From Desulfosporosinus sp. HMP52 (lineage in GTDB: Bacteria > Bacillota > Desulfitobacteriia > Desulfitobacteriales > Desulfitobacteriaceae), in the NCBI RefSeq assembly GCF_000765145.1, contig NZ_JMGA01000046.1:1-64000 (forward strand): a stretch of DNA of 64,000 nucleotides. Direction: 5' to 3'. The translations under genes and the position numbers were made by a program. The notes below the pieces were generated by a model that worked only from the letters and a program-made list of their open reading frames with translations, ran no database searches and was not told the origin of the DNA. Each line of letters begins with the position of its first letter. Position 1 is the first letter of the stretch. Positions 35,201 through 44,372 of the stretch are shown here, in pieces.

Positions 35201-36078
35201 AAACGGAAAAAGTTGCACAACCACAAAATGTGAATTTCAAGTTGCGCAATACCCTCACTCCATCAATAAAAGTAGCAAAACCGAGAGTCTTTATCCCAGT
35301 CTTCCCGGGTACTAATTGTGAATATGATTCGGCCAAAGCCTTCGAGAAAGCAGGTGGAATCGCTGAAACCTTAGTTATCAGGAATTTGACTGCTTCAGAT
35401 GTAGAGCAATCCATCAAAGAGATGGTTAAAAAGATACAACAGGCTCAGATCGTCATGCTTCCCGGGGGCTTTAGTGCGGGAGATGAACCGGATGGATCCG
35501 GTAAATTTATTGCTACGATGTTTAGAAATCCTTGGATTAGTGAAGCTATTGCTGGACTTATGAATCAACGGGATGGTTTAATGCTCGGGATTTGTAATGG
35601 GTTTCAGGCATTGATCAAACTCGGTCTTGTTCCCTATGGAGAAATCATTGATCTAATGGAGGTTTCGCCAACCCTCACCTACAACAAAATTGGGCGTCAC
35701 GTTTCCAGCATGGTACAGACTAAGGTTGTCTCTGTCTTATCTCCTTGGTTTAGCGGGGTAAATTTAGGAGATATTCATACTGTCCCTGTCTCCCATGGAG
35801 AAGGACGGTTTGTCGCAGACTCAGAAATAATTCAAACCTTAATTGACAATGGTCAAGTGGCCACTCAATATGTGGATTTAAAGGGAAACCCCAGCAATGA
35901 TGTTATCTATACTCCCAACGGTTCCTTTGAAGCCATCGAAGGAATTACTAGTCCCGATGGACGTATTCTGGGTAAAATGGCCCATTCGGAAAGAACTGGT
36001 TCTGAAATCGCTAAAAACATTCCAGGCAATAAGTATCAGCCTATTTTTGCTGGAGGGGTCAACTATTTCAGAGGATAA
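32254..36078 (+). CDS. purL: Phosphoribosylformylglycinamidine synthase, single-chain
   Basis: The start at 32254 is chosen because GGAGG ends 5 nt upstream; GTG at 32239 is an alternative. The 1274-residue enzyme converts FGAR, glutamine and ATP to FGAM in purine synthesis. It carries the synthetase halves (FKNETHNHPTEIEPFGGAAT early in the chain; GGKDSMSG later) and a C-terminal glutaminase with the nucleophile in MLGICNGFQAL (C1114) and PVSHGEGRF. The single chain contrasts with the PurSQL complex of Bacillus. It stands alone, not in a pur operon, far from the purine-degrading island. Confidence 0.93.
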   Translation: MGSHAVKRIYVEKKPGYDIEAQGLLHDLSENLGINGLQGLRVINRYDISGITDEEYNKSRPIIFAEPPLDLVYDEILEVPSADRVFAMEYLPGQYDQRADSAAQCVQILTQKERPTIASAKLIVLQGLVSEEDFQKIKDYCINPVESREASLEKPESLDFESIIPPDVEILDGFIEKSPEELKKFFSETGLAMSFEDLAFCQQYFRDTEKRNPTITEIRVIDTYWSDHCRHTTFNTKIEEVSFPEEEMAYPLTQAYQEYLTSRDYVYGENPADRDICLMDIAVLGMKELKKKGLLPDLDLSDEINACSIVVNVDVNGQTEEWLVMFKNETHNHPTEIEPFGGAATCLGGAIRDPLSGRTYVYQAMRVTGSGDPRLKLEDTLPGKLPQRKITTGAAAGYSSYGNQIGLATGQVTEVYDPGFIAKRMEIGAVIAAAPRENVVREVPEAGDIIVLVGGRTGRDGCGGATGSSKEHTTESLMTCGAEVQKGNPPTERKIQRLFRNSQVSTLIKRCNDFGAGGVSVAIGELTDGLEIDLDAVPKKYEGLDGTELAISESQERMAVVIRAEDFKTFANYAHEENLEATLVAKVSSQPRLTMVWRGQVIVDLSREFLNTNGVKQTTKVQVSLPEAGRDYFNSLPEIVEQKIAPNTIECLENEASLVKEAWLANLADLNVCSQKGLVERFDSTIGMSSVLMPLGGKYQATPSEGMVSKLPVLTGETNTATVMTYGYNPQLAKWSPFHGALYAVVDAVTKIVALGGDYRKVRLTLQEYFERLGTDPEKWGKPFSALLGAFYAQKKLGIPAIGGKDSMSGTFMDLHVPPTLVAFAVNVVEADKVVSQEFKKAGSQVVLVKAIRDEHQVPDFEQLSASYLKIYELIQSGSVLASHTVRMGGLAAALSKMAFGNRIGIALEGQIDIRQLFTADYGSMVLEIDGTVDLAEAFGSLGYQLLGVTHETPMITFEGVNIDLDTAYQAWEKPLEKVFPTQTEKVAQPQNVNFKLRNTLTPSIKVAKPRVFIPVFPGTNCEYDSAKAFEKAGGIAETLVIRNLTASDVEQSIKEMVKKIQQAQIVMLPGGFSAGDEPDGSGKFIATMFRNPWISEAIAGLMNQRDGLMLGICNGFQALIKLGLVPYGEIIDLMEVSPTLTYNKIGRHVSSMVQTKVVSVLSPWFSGVNLGDIHTVPVSHGEGRFVADSEIIQTLIDNGQVATQYVDLKGNPSNDVIYTPNGSFEAIEGITSPDGRILGKMAHSERTGSEIAKNIPGNKYQPIFAGGVNYFRG

Positions 36079-36223
36079 ACACCCGGTGCCAGCAGAGGAT
36101 AGCAGGATCGGATGGGGGTGCCTTTTGAGGTCTTTAGATTTTTCGGAATGCCTTTTTAGAGTAAAAGGGTTTTCCGACTGTTTGTCGAACTAGAACTGGT
36201 GGAATGATTTGATATTTTAGGAG

Positions 36224-36547
36224 ATGAATTTTACATTGAATACTACATTTGAAAGCGCTGTTGTAACAGTACAAGACAAAACGATTGCCGTGGTTTCAGT
36301 ACAACCAACCGTATTCCAGAATTCATTTAATGCCTCAACCATTATTAAAGGATTACTCCCTGTGTTTAAGGGTATGCCGGTGGTTTTAATGACCTTAGAT
36401 CCCCAGGGTAAGCCTGCATACTTCGGCAGATCAGATCTTATCTTGCTCTTAGAAACTATTAATATTAAAGAAGCAGAATGGAAAGAAGTCTCAGCAGTTG
36501 TCGATCTGACGAATTCTTGTCCCATGAAAGAAGAACAAGAAGAATAG
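36224..36547 (+). CDS. Hypothetical protein, 107 residues
   Basis: ATG follows TTTTAGGAG. The protein is soluble with no signal peptide, and ends NSCPMKEEQEE. I do not recognise the family. It lies 22 bp before dinB and may be co-transcribed with it. A parallel frame of 98 codons (35897-36193) overlaps the purL end and is a shadow. Confidence 0.65.
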   Translation: MNFTLNTTFESAVVTVQDKTIAVVSVQPTVFQNSFNASTIIKGLLPVFKGMPVVLMTLDPQGKPAYFGRSDLILLLETINIKEAEWKEVSAVVDLTNSCPMKEEQEE

Positions 36548-36569
36548 TATCTTAATTATTGAGGAAATC

Positions 36570-37736
36570 ATGGAAGATTTGGCGAACTATCGCAAGATAT
36601 TACATGTGGATATGGATGCTTTCTACGCTTCTGTCGAACAGCGGGATGATCCCTCTTTGTTGGGAAAACCCGTTGTAGTCGGAGGCAGGCTGAATGGCCG
36701 GGGAGTTGTCTCAGCGGCATCCTATGAAGCTCGTAAATACGGAGTACGTTCGGCAATGCCTGTTGCAGAAGCAGCCAGGTGCTGTCCTGATGCGGTTTTC
36801 CTGCCGGTGAATGCCAAGAAATACCGGGAAGTATCCTGGCAAATCAGGCAAATATTTTTGACCTACACACCAATGGTAGAGCCATTATCCCTTGATGAGG
36901 CCTTTTTGGATGTCACAGGTTCAACTAGGTTATTTGGGCCGGCAGAGAGCATTGCTTTAACGATTAAACAGCGCATTCGGCAGGAATTAAGTTTAACGGC
37001 TTCGGTTGGATTTGCATGTAATAAATTTTTAGCAAAGCTTGCTTCGGATCTGAAGAAACCAGATGGTTTCGTGGTTGTTCAACCTGATAAAGTTCAAGAG
37101 TTTCTTGATCCGCTGCCAATCGAAAGAATTTGGGGAGTCGGTGAAAAAACAGCGGAGCAATTGCACAGTTATCGGATAAATACAGTCAAAGATTTGCGTA
37201 GTTTAGAGTTGAAGTTCTTAACAAAGCTCTTTGGTTCATTAGGAAGTCAGCTTTATCAATTGGCACGGGGAATTGACCACCGACCTGTGGAAAGCGACCG
37301 GGTGGTTAAGTCCATCGGTCGAGAGACCACCTTTGAGTCAGATATTAGCGATGGTGATTTGCTGGAGAAGACCTTGTTAATGCTGGCCATTGACGTAGGT
37401 CGAAGTTTACGTAAAGAGGCGTTAAGAGGAAGAACTATAACTTTGAAAGTTCGTTATGAAGATTTTCGCACCTTAAGCCGATCACGGACTATTCATCGGG
37501 CTACAGATCTTGATGATGTTATATTTCAAGAGGCTTGTAGCTTGTTAAGGGAATTGTCCCTTAGACAGCCTCTGCGCTTGATAGGGGTTACAATGTCGAA
37601 CCTGACAGATCAGCACGAAAATCAAATTTCTTTATTTGAAGAGCCCCAGCTTGAAAGAGAGAACCTCACTAAAGTGCTTGATCTAGTCAAAGAGAAATAT
37701 GGTGAGAAAAGTATTACAAGGGCTAGACTTTTGTAA
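36570..37736 (+). CDS. dinB: DNA polymerase IV
   Basis: A 388-residue canonical DinB. HVDMDAFYASVEQRD gives D14 and D16, SLDEAFLDVTGS gives D109-E110, and the little finger ends in the sliding-clamp-binding motif QISLFEE. It is an error-prone translesion polymerase. Translation starts at ATG behind GAGGAAATC. No SOS box was found upstream, unlike the paralogue at 24724. Confidence 0.92.
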   Translation: MEDLANYRKILHVDMDAFYASVEQRDDPSLLGKPVVVGGRLNGRGVVSAASYEARKYGVRSAMPVAEAARCCPDAVFLPVNAKKYREVSWQIRQIFLTYTPMVEPLSLDEAFLDVTGSTRLFGPAESIALTIKQRIRQELSLTASVGFACNKFLAKLASDLKKPDGFVVVQPDKVQEFLDPLPIERIWGVGEKTAEQLHSYRINTVKDLRSLELKFLTKLFGSLGSQLYQLARGIDHRPVESDRVVKSIGRETTFESDISDGDLLEKTLLMLAIDVGRSLRKEALRGRTITLKVRYEDFRTLSRSRTIHRATDLDDVIFQEACSLLRELSLRQPLRLIGVTMSNLTDQHENQISLFEEPQLERENLTKVLDLVKEKYGEKSITRARLL

Positions 37737-38110
37737 TACTTATAAGTAGGTCATTTGCGTATTCCTAAGCAAATGGCCTATTTACCTATAATCAGCCTCC
37801 AGGTAGTAGCGTAACGTCGATATTCAATAAACACAATCTGCGAATTATACATAAAAATGTCGATAAGTTTATTGTCAGAAACACCGCTAAACTACGTCTA
37901 TAAGTAGTGTAGAGCTTGAAAGCATATCACTTAGATCATATTGATCATGTATGCCCAAGGAGCAAGAATATAGTATAAGCAGAAGGAGGGGATAGGAGAA
38001 GGCGAGAGAAGTATTTCAGCCTTGGCTGGACAGATCATTTTTTCTCTATAAATCATTCGAGTTCGGTAGGAGAATATCGAACTACGAATCACGAAATTGG
38101 AGGTAATACA
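37737..38110. other. 374-bp gap between dinB and the YcdB/SLH gene
   Basis: It holds a hairpin (37747-37780) just after dinB. The rest has no reading frame; an AGAAGGAGGGG stretch near 37980 is not followed by a usable frame. Near 38060-38085 a short inverted repeat (AGTTCG / CGAACT) lies in the leader of the next gene. Confidence 0.6.
37747..37780 (+). terminator. Terminator after dinB
   Basis: TAGGTCATTTGC pairs with GCAAATGGCCTA (one G-T pair), followed by TTTA. Confidence 0.65.
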
Positions 38111-40339
38111 ATGAAGAAAAATTGGCGTTCTTTCTTGGCTGCGGCTGTAGTTGCAGTCTTACTTGTTCCAACTGTTTCAGCGCCTATCGTATTGGCTGGG
38201 GAAATTAGTTCTGCTGAAGCTGTTGGGACCATGGCCGTACCTCAGGTGGGTCTGGAAAAAGCAATTCAGATTGTAAAGACTAACTTTGACGTTCCTAATC
38301 AATATAAGGATTTTAACTCTTCTTATAATACTTATAATGGACGTCAGGTTTGGGCTTTACGTTGGAACGGCACATCGGAACAACCAGGAGAGTTCGCGGC
38401 AGAAGTTAATGCTATTAATGGTGATATTGTCAGCATGAATTATTGGAAAAATGAAGATCAATTGGCCAGTAGCCCCTCAGTTCCGACAATTACTAAAGAG
38501 GGTGCTCAAGAAATCAGCGATAAGTTGTTGAGCCAGTTATTGGGTAAGAGAACTGAGGAACTTAAGTTAATTCCAAGTGAGTCGGAGGTTGTACCCCTAA
38601 GTTATGGCCCGTTTTATTATTCGGTTCAATATCAACGCTTCATAAATGGCGTACCCTTTCTTGGCAATGGAGTAAATGTACAAGTCTCTAGTAAAGATGG
38701 ACACATTAATTCCTATACTCTAAATTGGAATGATGTCAAGGCACCTGATGTAAATGGAGTGATTAGTGTCGAAAAAGCCCAGCAAGCATTTGCTGAAGCA
38801 CCATTTTTTAAACTCTTGTATTGGGTTCCATCAGGATACAAACCTATGCTTGTAGGTCAAAAGCAAGAAGCAAAGCTTGTTTACCAATTAACCGGGGACA
38901 ATAGTGGTGGGGCAATTGATGCTTTAACGGGTAAACCCCTTCAACTCAATCCGGGTGAGTGGTTGTCTACAGACGCCTACGGAGTTGGTGGTATGGGCAG
39001 AGCCGATGCGGAAAAGGCTAGTCCTTCAAGTAACTCGTCACAAATTCTAACTCCACAGGAACAACAAGAAGTAGAACGAACCTCAAAGCTTCTTAAACAG
39101 GACGAGGCAATTGCTGCTGTGAAGCGTTGGGTTGAGATTCCGAATAGCCTGACATTAAGCAGTGCTAATTTGAGTAAAGACTGGCGCAGTACTGATAAGC
39201 GTATCTGGAGCTTTGACTGGAACAGTGTTGAGACGGATAAAGAGCTGGGAACCCCCCAATATCTTAGTGCAAGAGTAAGTGCAACAACGGGCGAACTACT
39301 TGGATTTTCCATCTCTACTCGACAAAACGGCAAAGATGATGTCAAACTAGACCGGGCAGCAGCCCAAAAAGTTGCTGAAGAATTTCTTAAAAAAGTTCAG
39401 CCTGAACGTTTCACTCAAGTTGCCTTAGATCCGGAAACGGATTTGATGTATAAAATGAACCCTGAACCATGGAATAATCAGGCCTTTTCATATGGTCGGG
39501 TGGTTAATGGGGTAGCGTTCCCGGAAAATAGCATGATTGTCAATGTAGATCCTGTGTCCGGCAAAATTACGAATTATGAACTAAACTGGTCAGACTATGA
39601 TTTGCCAAGTGTAACGGGAATTCTCAGCAAAGACAAAGCTGTAGAATCATTTCTGAAAGCACGTCCCTTAACCCTCACCTATGTTCGCATTTATAGCAAT
39701 GGAATCCCCGGTGATTTGCGTTTAGTATATTTGCCAATTGCGAAAGATCGCAATATACAAGTTTCCAACATTCTAGATGCCAAAAGCGGTGAATTACTGG
39801 ACTATCAGGGTCAGCCTATTGAAAAAGGTCCCAAACCCTTTACTTTCACCGATCTGAATGGTGTTAATGGAGCACCGGAGATCACAGTACTTGGGCAAGC
39901 TGGCTTATTTGGGGATTATGGCAATAGCTTTAAACCCCTTGAGAAAATGAGCGTAAGTTCAATGCTGCGGGCCATGTACCTTAGCCGTTTTGGATTATGG
40001 GGAAATACTGGCCTTACCGATAAAGAGATTATCAGTAAAGCTAAAGAACTGGGCTGGCTGAAAGAAGATCTGAAGCCCGGAGATCAAGTAAATAGAGAAC
40101 TTCTTGCTAAAGTCCTACTTCGCTACATCCAGCTTAACAAGCTTGCAGAGCTCAAGGATATTTACAAAGTAAGTTTTCAAGATTCTGATCTAATTAGTTC
40201 GGATGCCCTGGGTTATATAGCTCTGGCCAGTAGTACAGGGATAATCAAGGTAGAAGGGCAAGTTCTGGCACCACGTGATACTGTGAGCCGTGCTGAAGGT
40301 GCTACTGCGCTCTTTAGAGCTTTAAACTGGCGTAACTAA
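38111..40339 (+). CDS. Secreted YcdB/YcdC-repeat protein with C-terminal SLH domain
   Basis: A 742-residue protein with a signal peptide (about 1-30, ending in LAGE). Two repeated units of the YcdB/YcdC (PepSY-like) type are visible, at about 50-310 and 330-590: each has V..W...WNG/DWN and VN...G.I..Y.LNW patterns. The C-terminus (about 610-742) contains S-layer homology sequence, including GYIALASSTGIIKVEG and TVSRAEGATALFRAL, which attaches proteins to the cell wall. The ATG follows TTGGAGGTAATAC. It is a surface protein of unknown function, transcribed alone, with a strong terminator. Confidence 0.85.
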   Translation: MKKNWRSFLAAAVVAVLLVPTVSAPIVLAGEISSAEAVGTMAVPQVGLEKAIQIVKTNFDVPNQYKDFNSSYNTYNGRQVWALRWNGTSEQPGEFAAEVNAINGDIVSMNYWKNEDQLASSPSVPTITKEGAQEISDKLLSQLLGKRTEELKLIPSESEVVPLSYGPFYYSVQYQRFINGVPFLGNGVNVQVSSKDGHINSYTLNWNDVKAPDVNGVISVEKAQQAFAEAPFFKLLYWVPSGYKPMLVGQKQEAKLVYQLTGDNSGGAIDALTGKPLQLNPGEWLSTDAYGVGGMGRADAEKASPSSNSSQILTPQEQQEVERTSKLLKQDEAIAAVKRWVEIPNSLTLSSANLSKDWRSTDKRIWSFDWNSVETDKELGTPQYLSARVSATTGELLGFSISTRQNGKDDVKLDRAAAQKVAEEFLKKVQPERFTQVALDPETDLMYKMNPEPWNNQAFSYGRVVNGVAFPENSMIVNVDPVSGKITNYELNWSDYDLPSVTGILSKDKAVESFLKARPLTLTYVRIYSNGIPGDLRLVYLPIAKDRNIQVSNILDAKSGELLDYQGQPIEKGPKPFTFTDLNGVNGAPEITVLGQAGLFGDYGNSFKPLEKMSVSSMLRAMYLSRFGLWGNTGLTDKEIISKAKELGWLKEDLKPGDQVNRELLAKVLLRYIQLNKLAELKDIYKVSFQDSDLISSDALGYIALASSTGIIKVEGQVLAPRDTVSRAEGATALFRALNWRN

Positions 40340-40409
40340 GAGTTAGAAACAAACTATGAATCATTTCATCATGAGTTTGATATAACTAGTAAGATGTGAA
40401 TGTTTTACA

Positions 40410-40445
40410 GAAAGTCCCCTCGTTTAAATTGACGAGGGGACTTTC
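40410..40445 (+). terminator. Terminator after the YcdB/SLH gene
   Basis: A perfect 14-bp stem GAAAGTCCCCTCGT / ACGAGGGGACTTTC, followed by TTG. Confidence 0.8.
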
Positions 40446-40626
40446 TTGTCTGCAAATAAGCGTATTTGCTTCTTTCTACCTGCAGAGATATAACACTCAG
40501 TAAATAAAATGGTTTGATTAGGATGAATTGACTGAACACAACAGTAGCAATAATGCTATAATTACTAGAAAGCTAGATTTGATAAACACCTATTTAAGTA
40601 TCAACAATAAGACGATATTTTACATA

Positions 40627-41307
40627 CTAATCCACACTAATTTTTAGCCCGGATAATCGTTCGGAGGGTTGAACGAGAACCATTTGACCAGTTTGGTTAA
40701 AGTGAAACTGATACGATTCTCCAGAGGTTTGTCCAATCGCTGTTTTCCAGCTGAAGTTATTCATAGACACGTTTGGATCCCCGCCGCCGTTAGGGCTGCT
40801 TGTCCAGGCTACTACGGCATCAGGATCGACCACACAAGGTGCTTCTAACATAAGCGGGTTGCCATCAGTCATGACCGCAACTTGTTGTGGCTGATTTGAG
40901 ATATTCGTCAGGACAGTGGAGGCTAATCCCTTTTGTGATAATACTCCGCTTCCTATTAAACGCACATCATATTTCAAGTCCGTGGGAAAGGCTAGTAGAT
41001 TTTCACTTTCTACAGAAAGACAATCCCCGGGTTCAAGCTCGAAAACTGAAACATGATAAGCATTTTTCGCTAAATAAATGACTCCTGAACCTTCGACGGT
41101 CATTAATTCTATGTTTTCTCCGGTTAGAGTTCTTTTGGCTAAACCTAGCAGAGAGCCCATGACACCTCCACCATTATCCGGGCCCAGCAACATCTTGTCG
41201 AACTTAAAGTTCCCTTTATAGGCGACCATTGTTCCTTTTTTAGCAATGAATTTACCCGTGCCTTCTATTTTACAGCATAGTTCTTCCTCGACATTAAACT
41301 TAAACAT
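40627..41307 (-). CDS. AIM24 family protein
   Basis: A 226-residue protein of the AIM24/TIGR00266 family: FKFDKMLLGPDNGGGVMGSLLGLAKRTLTGEN and the C-terminal YQFHFNQTGQMVLVQPSE are typical. The start at 41307 has AAGGAGG 10 nt upstream on the minus strand; the longer frame to 41415 has no ribosome binding site. The biochemical role of the bacterial family is unknown. It is divergent from the molybdenum hydroxylase genes, with about 150 bp between them. Confidence 0.85.
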   Translation of the reverse strand: MFKFNVEEELCCKIEGTGKFIAKKGTMVAYKGNFKFDKMLLGPDNGGGVMGSLLGLAKRTLTGENIELMTVEGSGVIYLAKNAYHVSVFELEPGDCLSVESENLLAFPTDLKYDVRLIGSGVLSQKGLASTVLTNISNQPQQVAVMTDGNPLMLEAPCVVDPDAVVAWTSSPNGGGDPNVSMNNFSWKTAIGQTSGESYQFHFNQTGQMVLVQPSERLSGLKISVD

Positions 41308-41459
41308 TGTATTAGCCTCCTTGCTAGGTTTGATTTTCGATTTTGCTATATAAAGATATCTAGAATATATACCAAAAGTAATATCTGTACAATGAGTAAA
41401 CAAATCAACGTTCAAAAGGTTCCCGTAGATTTATAAGGTAAAGCAGAGGAGTGAGAATA

Positions 41460-43745
41460 TTGGACAAGGATTATAAATATGTCGGGCGCACTTTTCCAAT
41501 TCATGATGCAGAGCAGAAAGTAAACGGTAGTCTACAATATTTAAGTGATATGAAACTGCCAAATATGTTATATGCCAAACTGCTTTTGAGTCCAATTGCC
41601 CATGCTCACATTACCAATATAGATACAAGCAAAGCTGAGGCTTTACCGGGAGTTGTAAGAGTGTTTACCCATCTAAATACCCCTGCTAAAACCTACAGTC
41701 GCTATAGAATAGTGCCTGACCAAGAGGTTTGCTTAGAAGACGAGCGTCTTTTAACAGAGAAGGCACGGTTTGTCGGAGATCGTATTGCTGCTGTGGTAGC
41801 TGTCAGCAAAGAAATCGCCACCCAGGCTATTGATCTCATTCAAGTAGACTATGCAGAATTGCCAGTGCTAAATACTCCCGAAAAAGCTCTTGAGGAACAG
41901 GCGGACAAAATTCATTCTGCCGGGAACTTGCTCCATGAATTTGAATACAAAATCGGGGAGATAGAGCTTGCCGAAGACTGCGTTGAGGTTGAAACTTTAA
42001 CCAATACACAAAAAGTGCATCATGCGGCTATGGAACCTCATGTTTGTCTGGCGGATTATGACAGTTCCGGCAAGCTCACTCTCTGGGCTGCCTGCCAAGG
42101 AGCATTTGGGGTAAGGACCGTAGTAGCTGATTTGCTGGAACTGAGTTATAACAAAGTCAGGGTCATTAAAGTTCCTATGGGGGGGTCTTTCGGCGGCAGG
42201 CAAGAAATTATTTTTGAACCTCTAACTGCTTTTCTAGCCAAGGAGGTTAAGCGCCCGGTCAAACTAACCTTGACCAGGGAAGAGACCATTATATCTACAA
42301 TGACTCGACCCGCAACGAGTTCTAGGGTAAGAACTCTGGTTAACCAAGAAGGTCGACTAGTTGACTGTAGAGTAGATACCGTATTAGACGCCGGAGCGTA
42401 TGCCACAAGTTCTATTGACAATACCTATGTAATGGCCAAGAAGATATGTAAATTGTACAGAATCCCTTACTATGAACATAGGGGCAAAACCGTTTATACC
42501 AACACTCCTGTAGCCGGTGGAGCACGAGGATGGGGTGCACCGGAAATCATGACTGCTCTCGAAATTCATATGGATGCTGTGGCGAAAGGGTTAGGAATAG
42601 ATCTTATAGAATTTCGGCTCTTAAATCTTGTCCATCCTTATGACTTAGATAAAACCTCTCAAATTTCTTTAGGGAATGCTCGGGTCAGAGAGTGTCTCCT
42701 GAAAGGTGCCGAAACCTTCGGTTGGAGTGAGAAGTTTCACCGATGGAATATAGCTCCGAATCAAGGCAGATTCCGCAGAGGAGTAGGATTAGCCTGTGCT
42801 GCCCATAAAAATGGAATGTACGGAGGATTTCCCGAACATAGTACCATGACTTTAAAAATGAATGAGGACGGCAGTTTCATTTTGAACACCGGTCTCCATG
42901 AATTAGGGTGCGGAACTATTACCTCGATTACCCAAATTGTTGCAGAAGTCCTAGACATCGACCCTAAATTTATTACGACTCTAGAAGCGGATACGGAAAA
43001 CGGCCCCTATGATTTTGGCTCTTACGGAAGCAGGGTTACGTATATCTGTGGAGCTTGTGCCTACGAAGTTTCCCAGAGAGTAAGAGAAAAAGTATTGGAA
43101 TGTGCGTCGCAAATATTCCAAACCCCTATCGAGTCTTTAGAAAATGGCGCTGGCAGAGTATGGGTTAGGGGAGATGAACAGCACTCTCTAAGTTATCGAG
43201 AAATCGCCACAACCGCCAAACTTAAGTACAATACGGATATCGTGCTTACTCATACCTATCATGGGACTTCCAACCCAGGTGCTTATGCTGTTCATTTTGC
43301 CGAGGTAGAAGTTGACACAGCCACGGGAAGAGTTCAGGTCAAGGATTATTTGGCGGCCCATGATATTGGTAAAGCTATCAATCCCGGGATGGTTGAGGGG
43401 CAGATTCAAGGCGGTGTGCAAATGGGGATTGGTTATGCTCTATATGAAGAAATAAAGGTTAAGACTGATGGAAGTATTCTTAGCAGAAGCTTGAAAAATT
43501 ATCATGTGCTTAATGCACCGGACATGCCTGAGGTGAGAATTCTTTTGATCGAAGAAGGTGGAGATGAAGGGCCTTATGGCGCAAAGAGTATTGGAGAAAT
43601 TGCCTTTGTCCCAGTGGCTGCGGCAGTAGTCAATGCTGTTAACAATGCCTTGGGCACATCTTTGTCAAATTTGCCTCTGACACCGGAGAAGATTATAGCT
43701 GCTCTGAATGCGAGGCGCGATGTTTCAGGCATGAGGTACGAATGA
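41460..43745 (+). CDS. Xanthine dehydrogenase-type molybdenum-binding subunit
   Basis: A 761-residue large subunit of the xanthine oxidase family. It contains the molybdopterin motifs GGSFGGRQE, AGGARGWGAPE and QGGVQMGIGYALYE, and the catalytic glutamate region GAKSIGEIAFVPVAAAVVNA. The start is TTG at 41460, about 9 nt after GAGGAG; GTG at 41451 is too close. The small 2Fe-2S subunit follows. No FAD subunit gene is present, so electrons must leave by another partner. Purine hydroxylation (hypoxanthine or xanthine to urate) would connect it with the allantoin genes 25 kb upstream, but another aromatic substrate is possible. Confidence 0.85.
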   Translation: MDKDYKYVGRTFPIHDAEQKVNGSLQYLSDMKLPNMLYAKLLLSPIAHAHITNIDTSKAEALPGVVRVFTHLNTPAKTYSRYRIVPDQEVCLEDERLLTEKARFVGDRIAAVVAVSKEIATQAIDLIQVDYAELPVLNTPEKALEEQADKIHSAGNLLHEFEYKIGEIELAEDCVEVETLTNTQKVHHAAMEPHVCLADYDSSGKLTLWAACQGAFGVRTVVADLLELSYNKVRVIKVPMGGSFGGRQEIIFEPLTAFLAKEVKRPVKLTLTREETIISTMTRPATSSRVRTLVNQEGRLVDCRVDTVLDAGAYATSSIDNTYVMAKKICKLYRIPYYEHRGKTVYTNTPVAGGARGWGAPEIMTALEIHMDAVAKGLGIDLIEFRLLNLVHPYDLDKTSQISLGNARVRECLLKGAETFGWSEKFHRWNIAPNQGRFRRGVGLACAAHKNGMYGGFPEHSTMTLKMNEDGSFILNTGLHELGCGTITSITQIVAEVLDIDPKFITTLEADTENGPYDFGSYGSRVTYICGACAYEVSQRVREKVLECASQIFQTPIESLENGAGRVWVRGDEQHSLSYREIATTAKLKYNTDIVLTHTYHGTSNPGAYAVHFAEVEVDTATGRVQVKDYLAAHDIGKAINPGMVEGQIQGGVQMGIGYALYEEIKVKTDGSILSRSLKNYHVLNAPDMPEVRILLIEEGGDEGPYGAKSIGEIAFVPVAAAVVNAVNNALGTSLSNLPLTPEKIIAALNARRDVSGMRYE

Positions 43746-43827
43746 GACGCGTGCTTTATTAATGGGATGAGTAAAGATATGTATTTAGGAAAAGAATATC
43801 AAAAGGCAGAGGATAAGGGTGGCAAGC

Positions 43828-44277
43828 ATGCAAATTGAGTTTACGGTTAATGGACAAATGTACAATCTGACGGTTTCTCCAACCCTGAGGTTGATTGATT
43901 TGTTGAGAGAAGAACTAGGGCTAACGGGGACTAAAGAAGGGTGTGGCGAAGGAGAGTGCGGATCCTGCACGGTCATTATGAATGGCAAAGCAGTTAATTC
44001 CTGTTTAGTTCTTGCCCCCCAAATTAGAGGACAGGAGATCCTGACAATTGAAGCTCTTGAAAAGGATGGACTGGACAAATTACAAGAATCTTTCATCAAA
44101 AATAGCGCTGTCCAATGCGGATTTTGCACTCCGGGAATGCTCATGTCAGCTAAAGCACTATTAATGAAGAATCCTACTCCCTCTGAAGAAGAGATTAAAA
44201 CTGCAATAGCTGGTAATTTATGCAGATGTACGGGATACAATAAAATAGTCCAGGCGATTAAGGATGCCGCCGAATAA
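43828..44277 (+). CDS. Xanthine dehydrogenase-type 2Fe-2S subunit
   Basis: A 149-residue small subunit with the plant-type 2Fe-2S motif GCGEGECGSC...NSC and the second cluster motif QCGFCTPGM...CRCTGY. It passes electrons from the molybdenum centre. The start at 43828 has better spacing from GAGGATAAGGG than the GTG at 43819. It lies about 80 bp after the large subunit and its stop codon is followed at once by a perfect palindrome. Confidence 0.9.
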   Translation: MQIEFTVNGQMYNLTVSPTLRLIDLLREELGLTGTKEGCGEGECGSCTVIMNGKAVNSCLVLAPQIRGQEILTIEALEKDGLDKLQESFIKNSAVQCGFCTPGMLMSAKALLMKNPTPSEEEIKTAIAGNLCRCTGYNKIVQAIKDAAE

Positions 44278-44343
44278 GCGTGTTGCGGGGACGGTCCTTT
44301 TAACACACATTTGTGTGTTAAAAGGACCGTCCCCGCAACACGC
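44278..44343. repeat. Perfect palindrome with GGGGACGGTCC core, copy 1
   Basis: Arms of 32 bp (44278-44309 and 44312-44343) with a 2-nt loop. The arm contains TGTTGCGGGGACGGTCC and TTTTAACACACA. It directly follows the 2Fe-2S subunit gene and can also act as its terminator. The other copies are at 46488 and 47040. Confidence 0.9.
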
Positions 44344-44372
44344 CGCTCTCAACGCGAAAGGAGTAAATGTTA

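Noticed and set aside
35897-36193. 98-codon frame after purL
   Set aside because: It overlaps the purL end in another frame and lacks a ribosome binding site.
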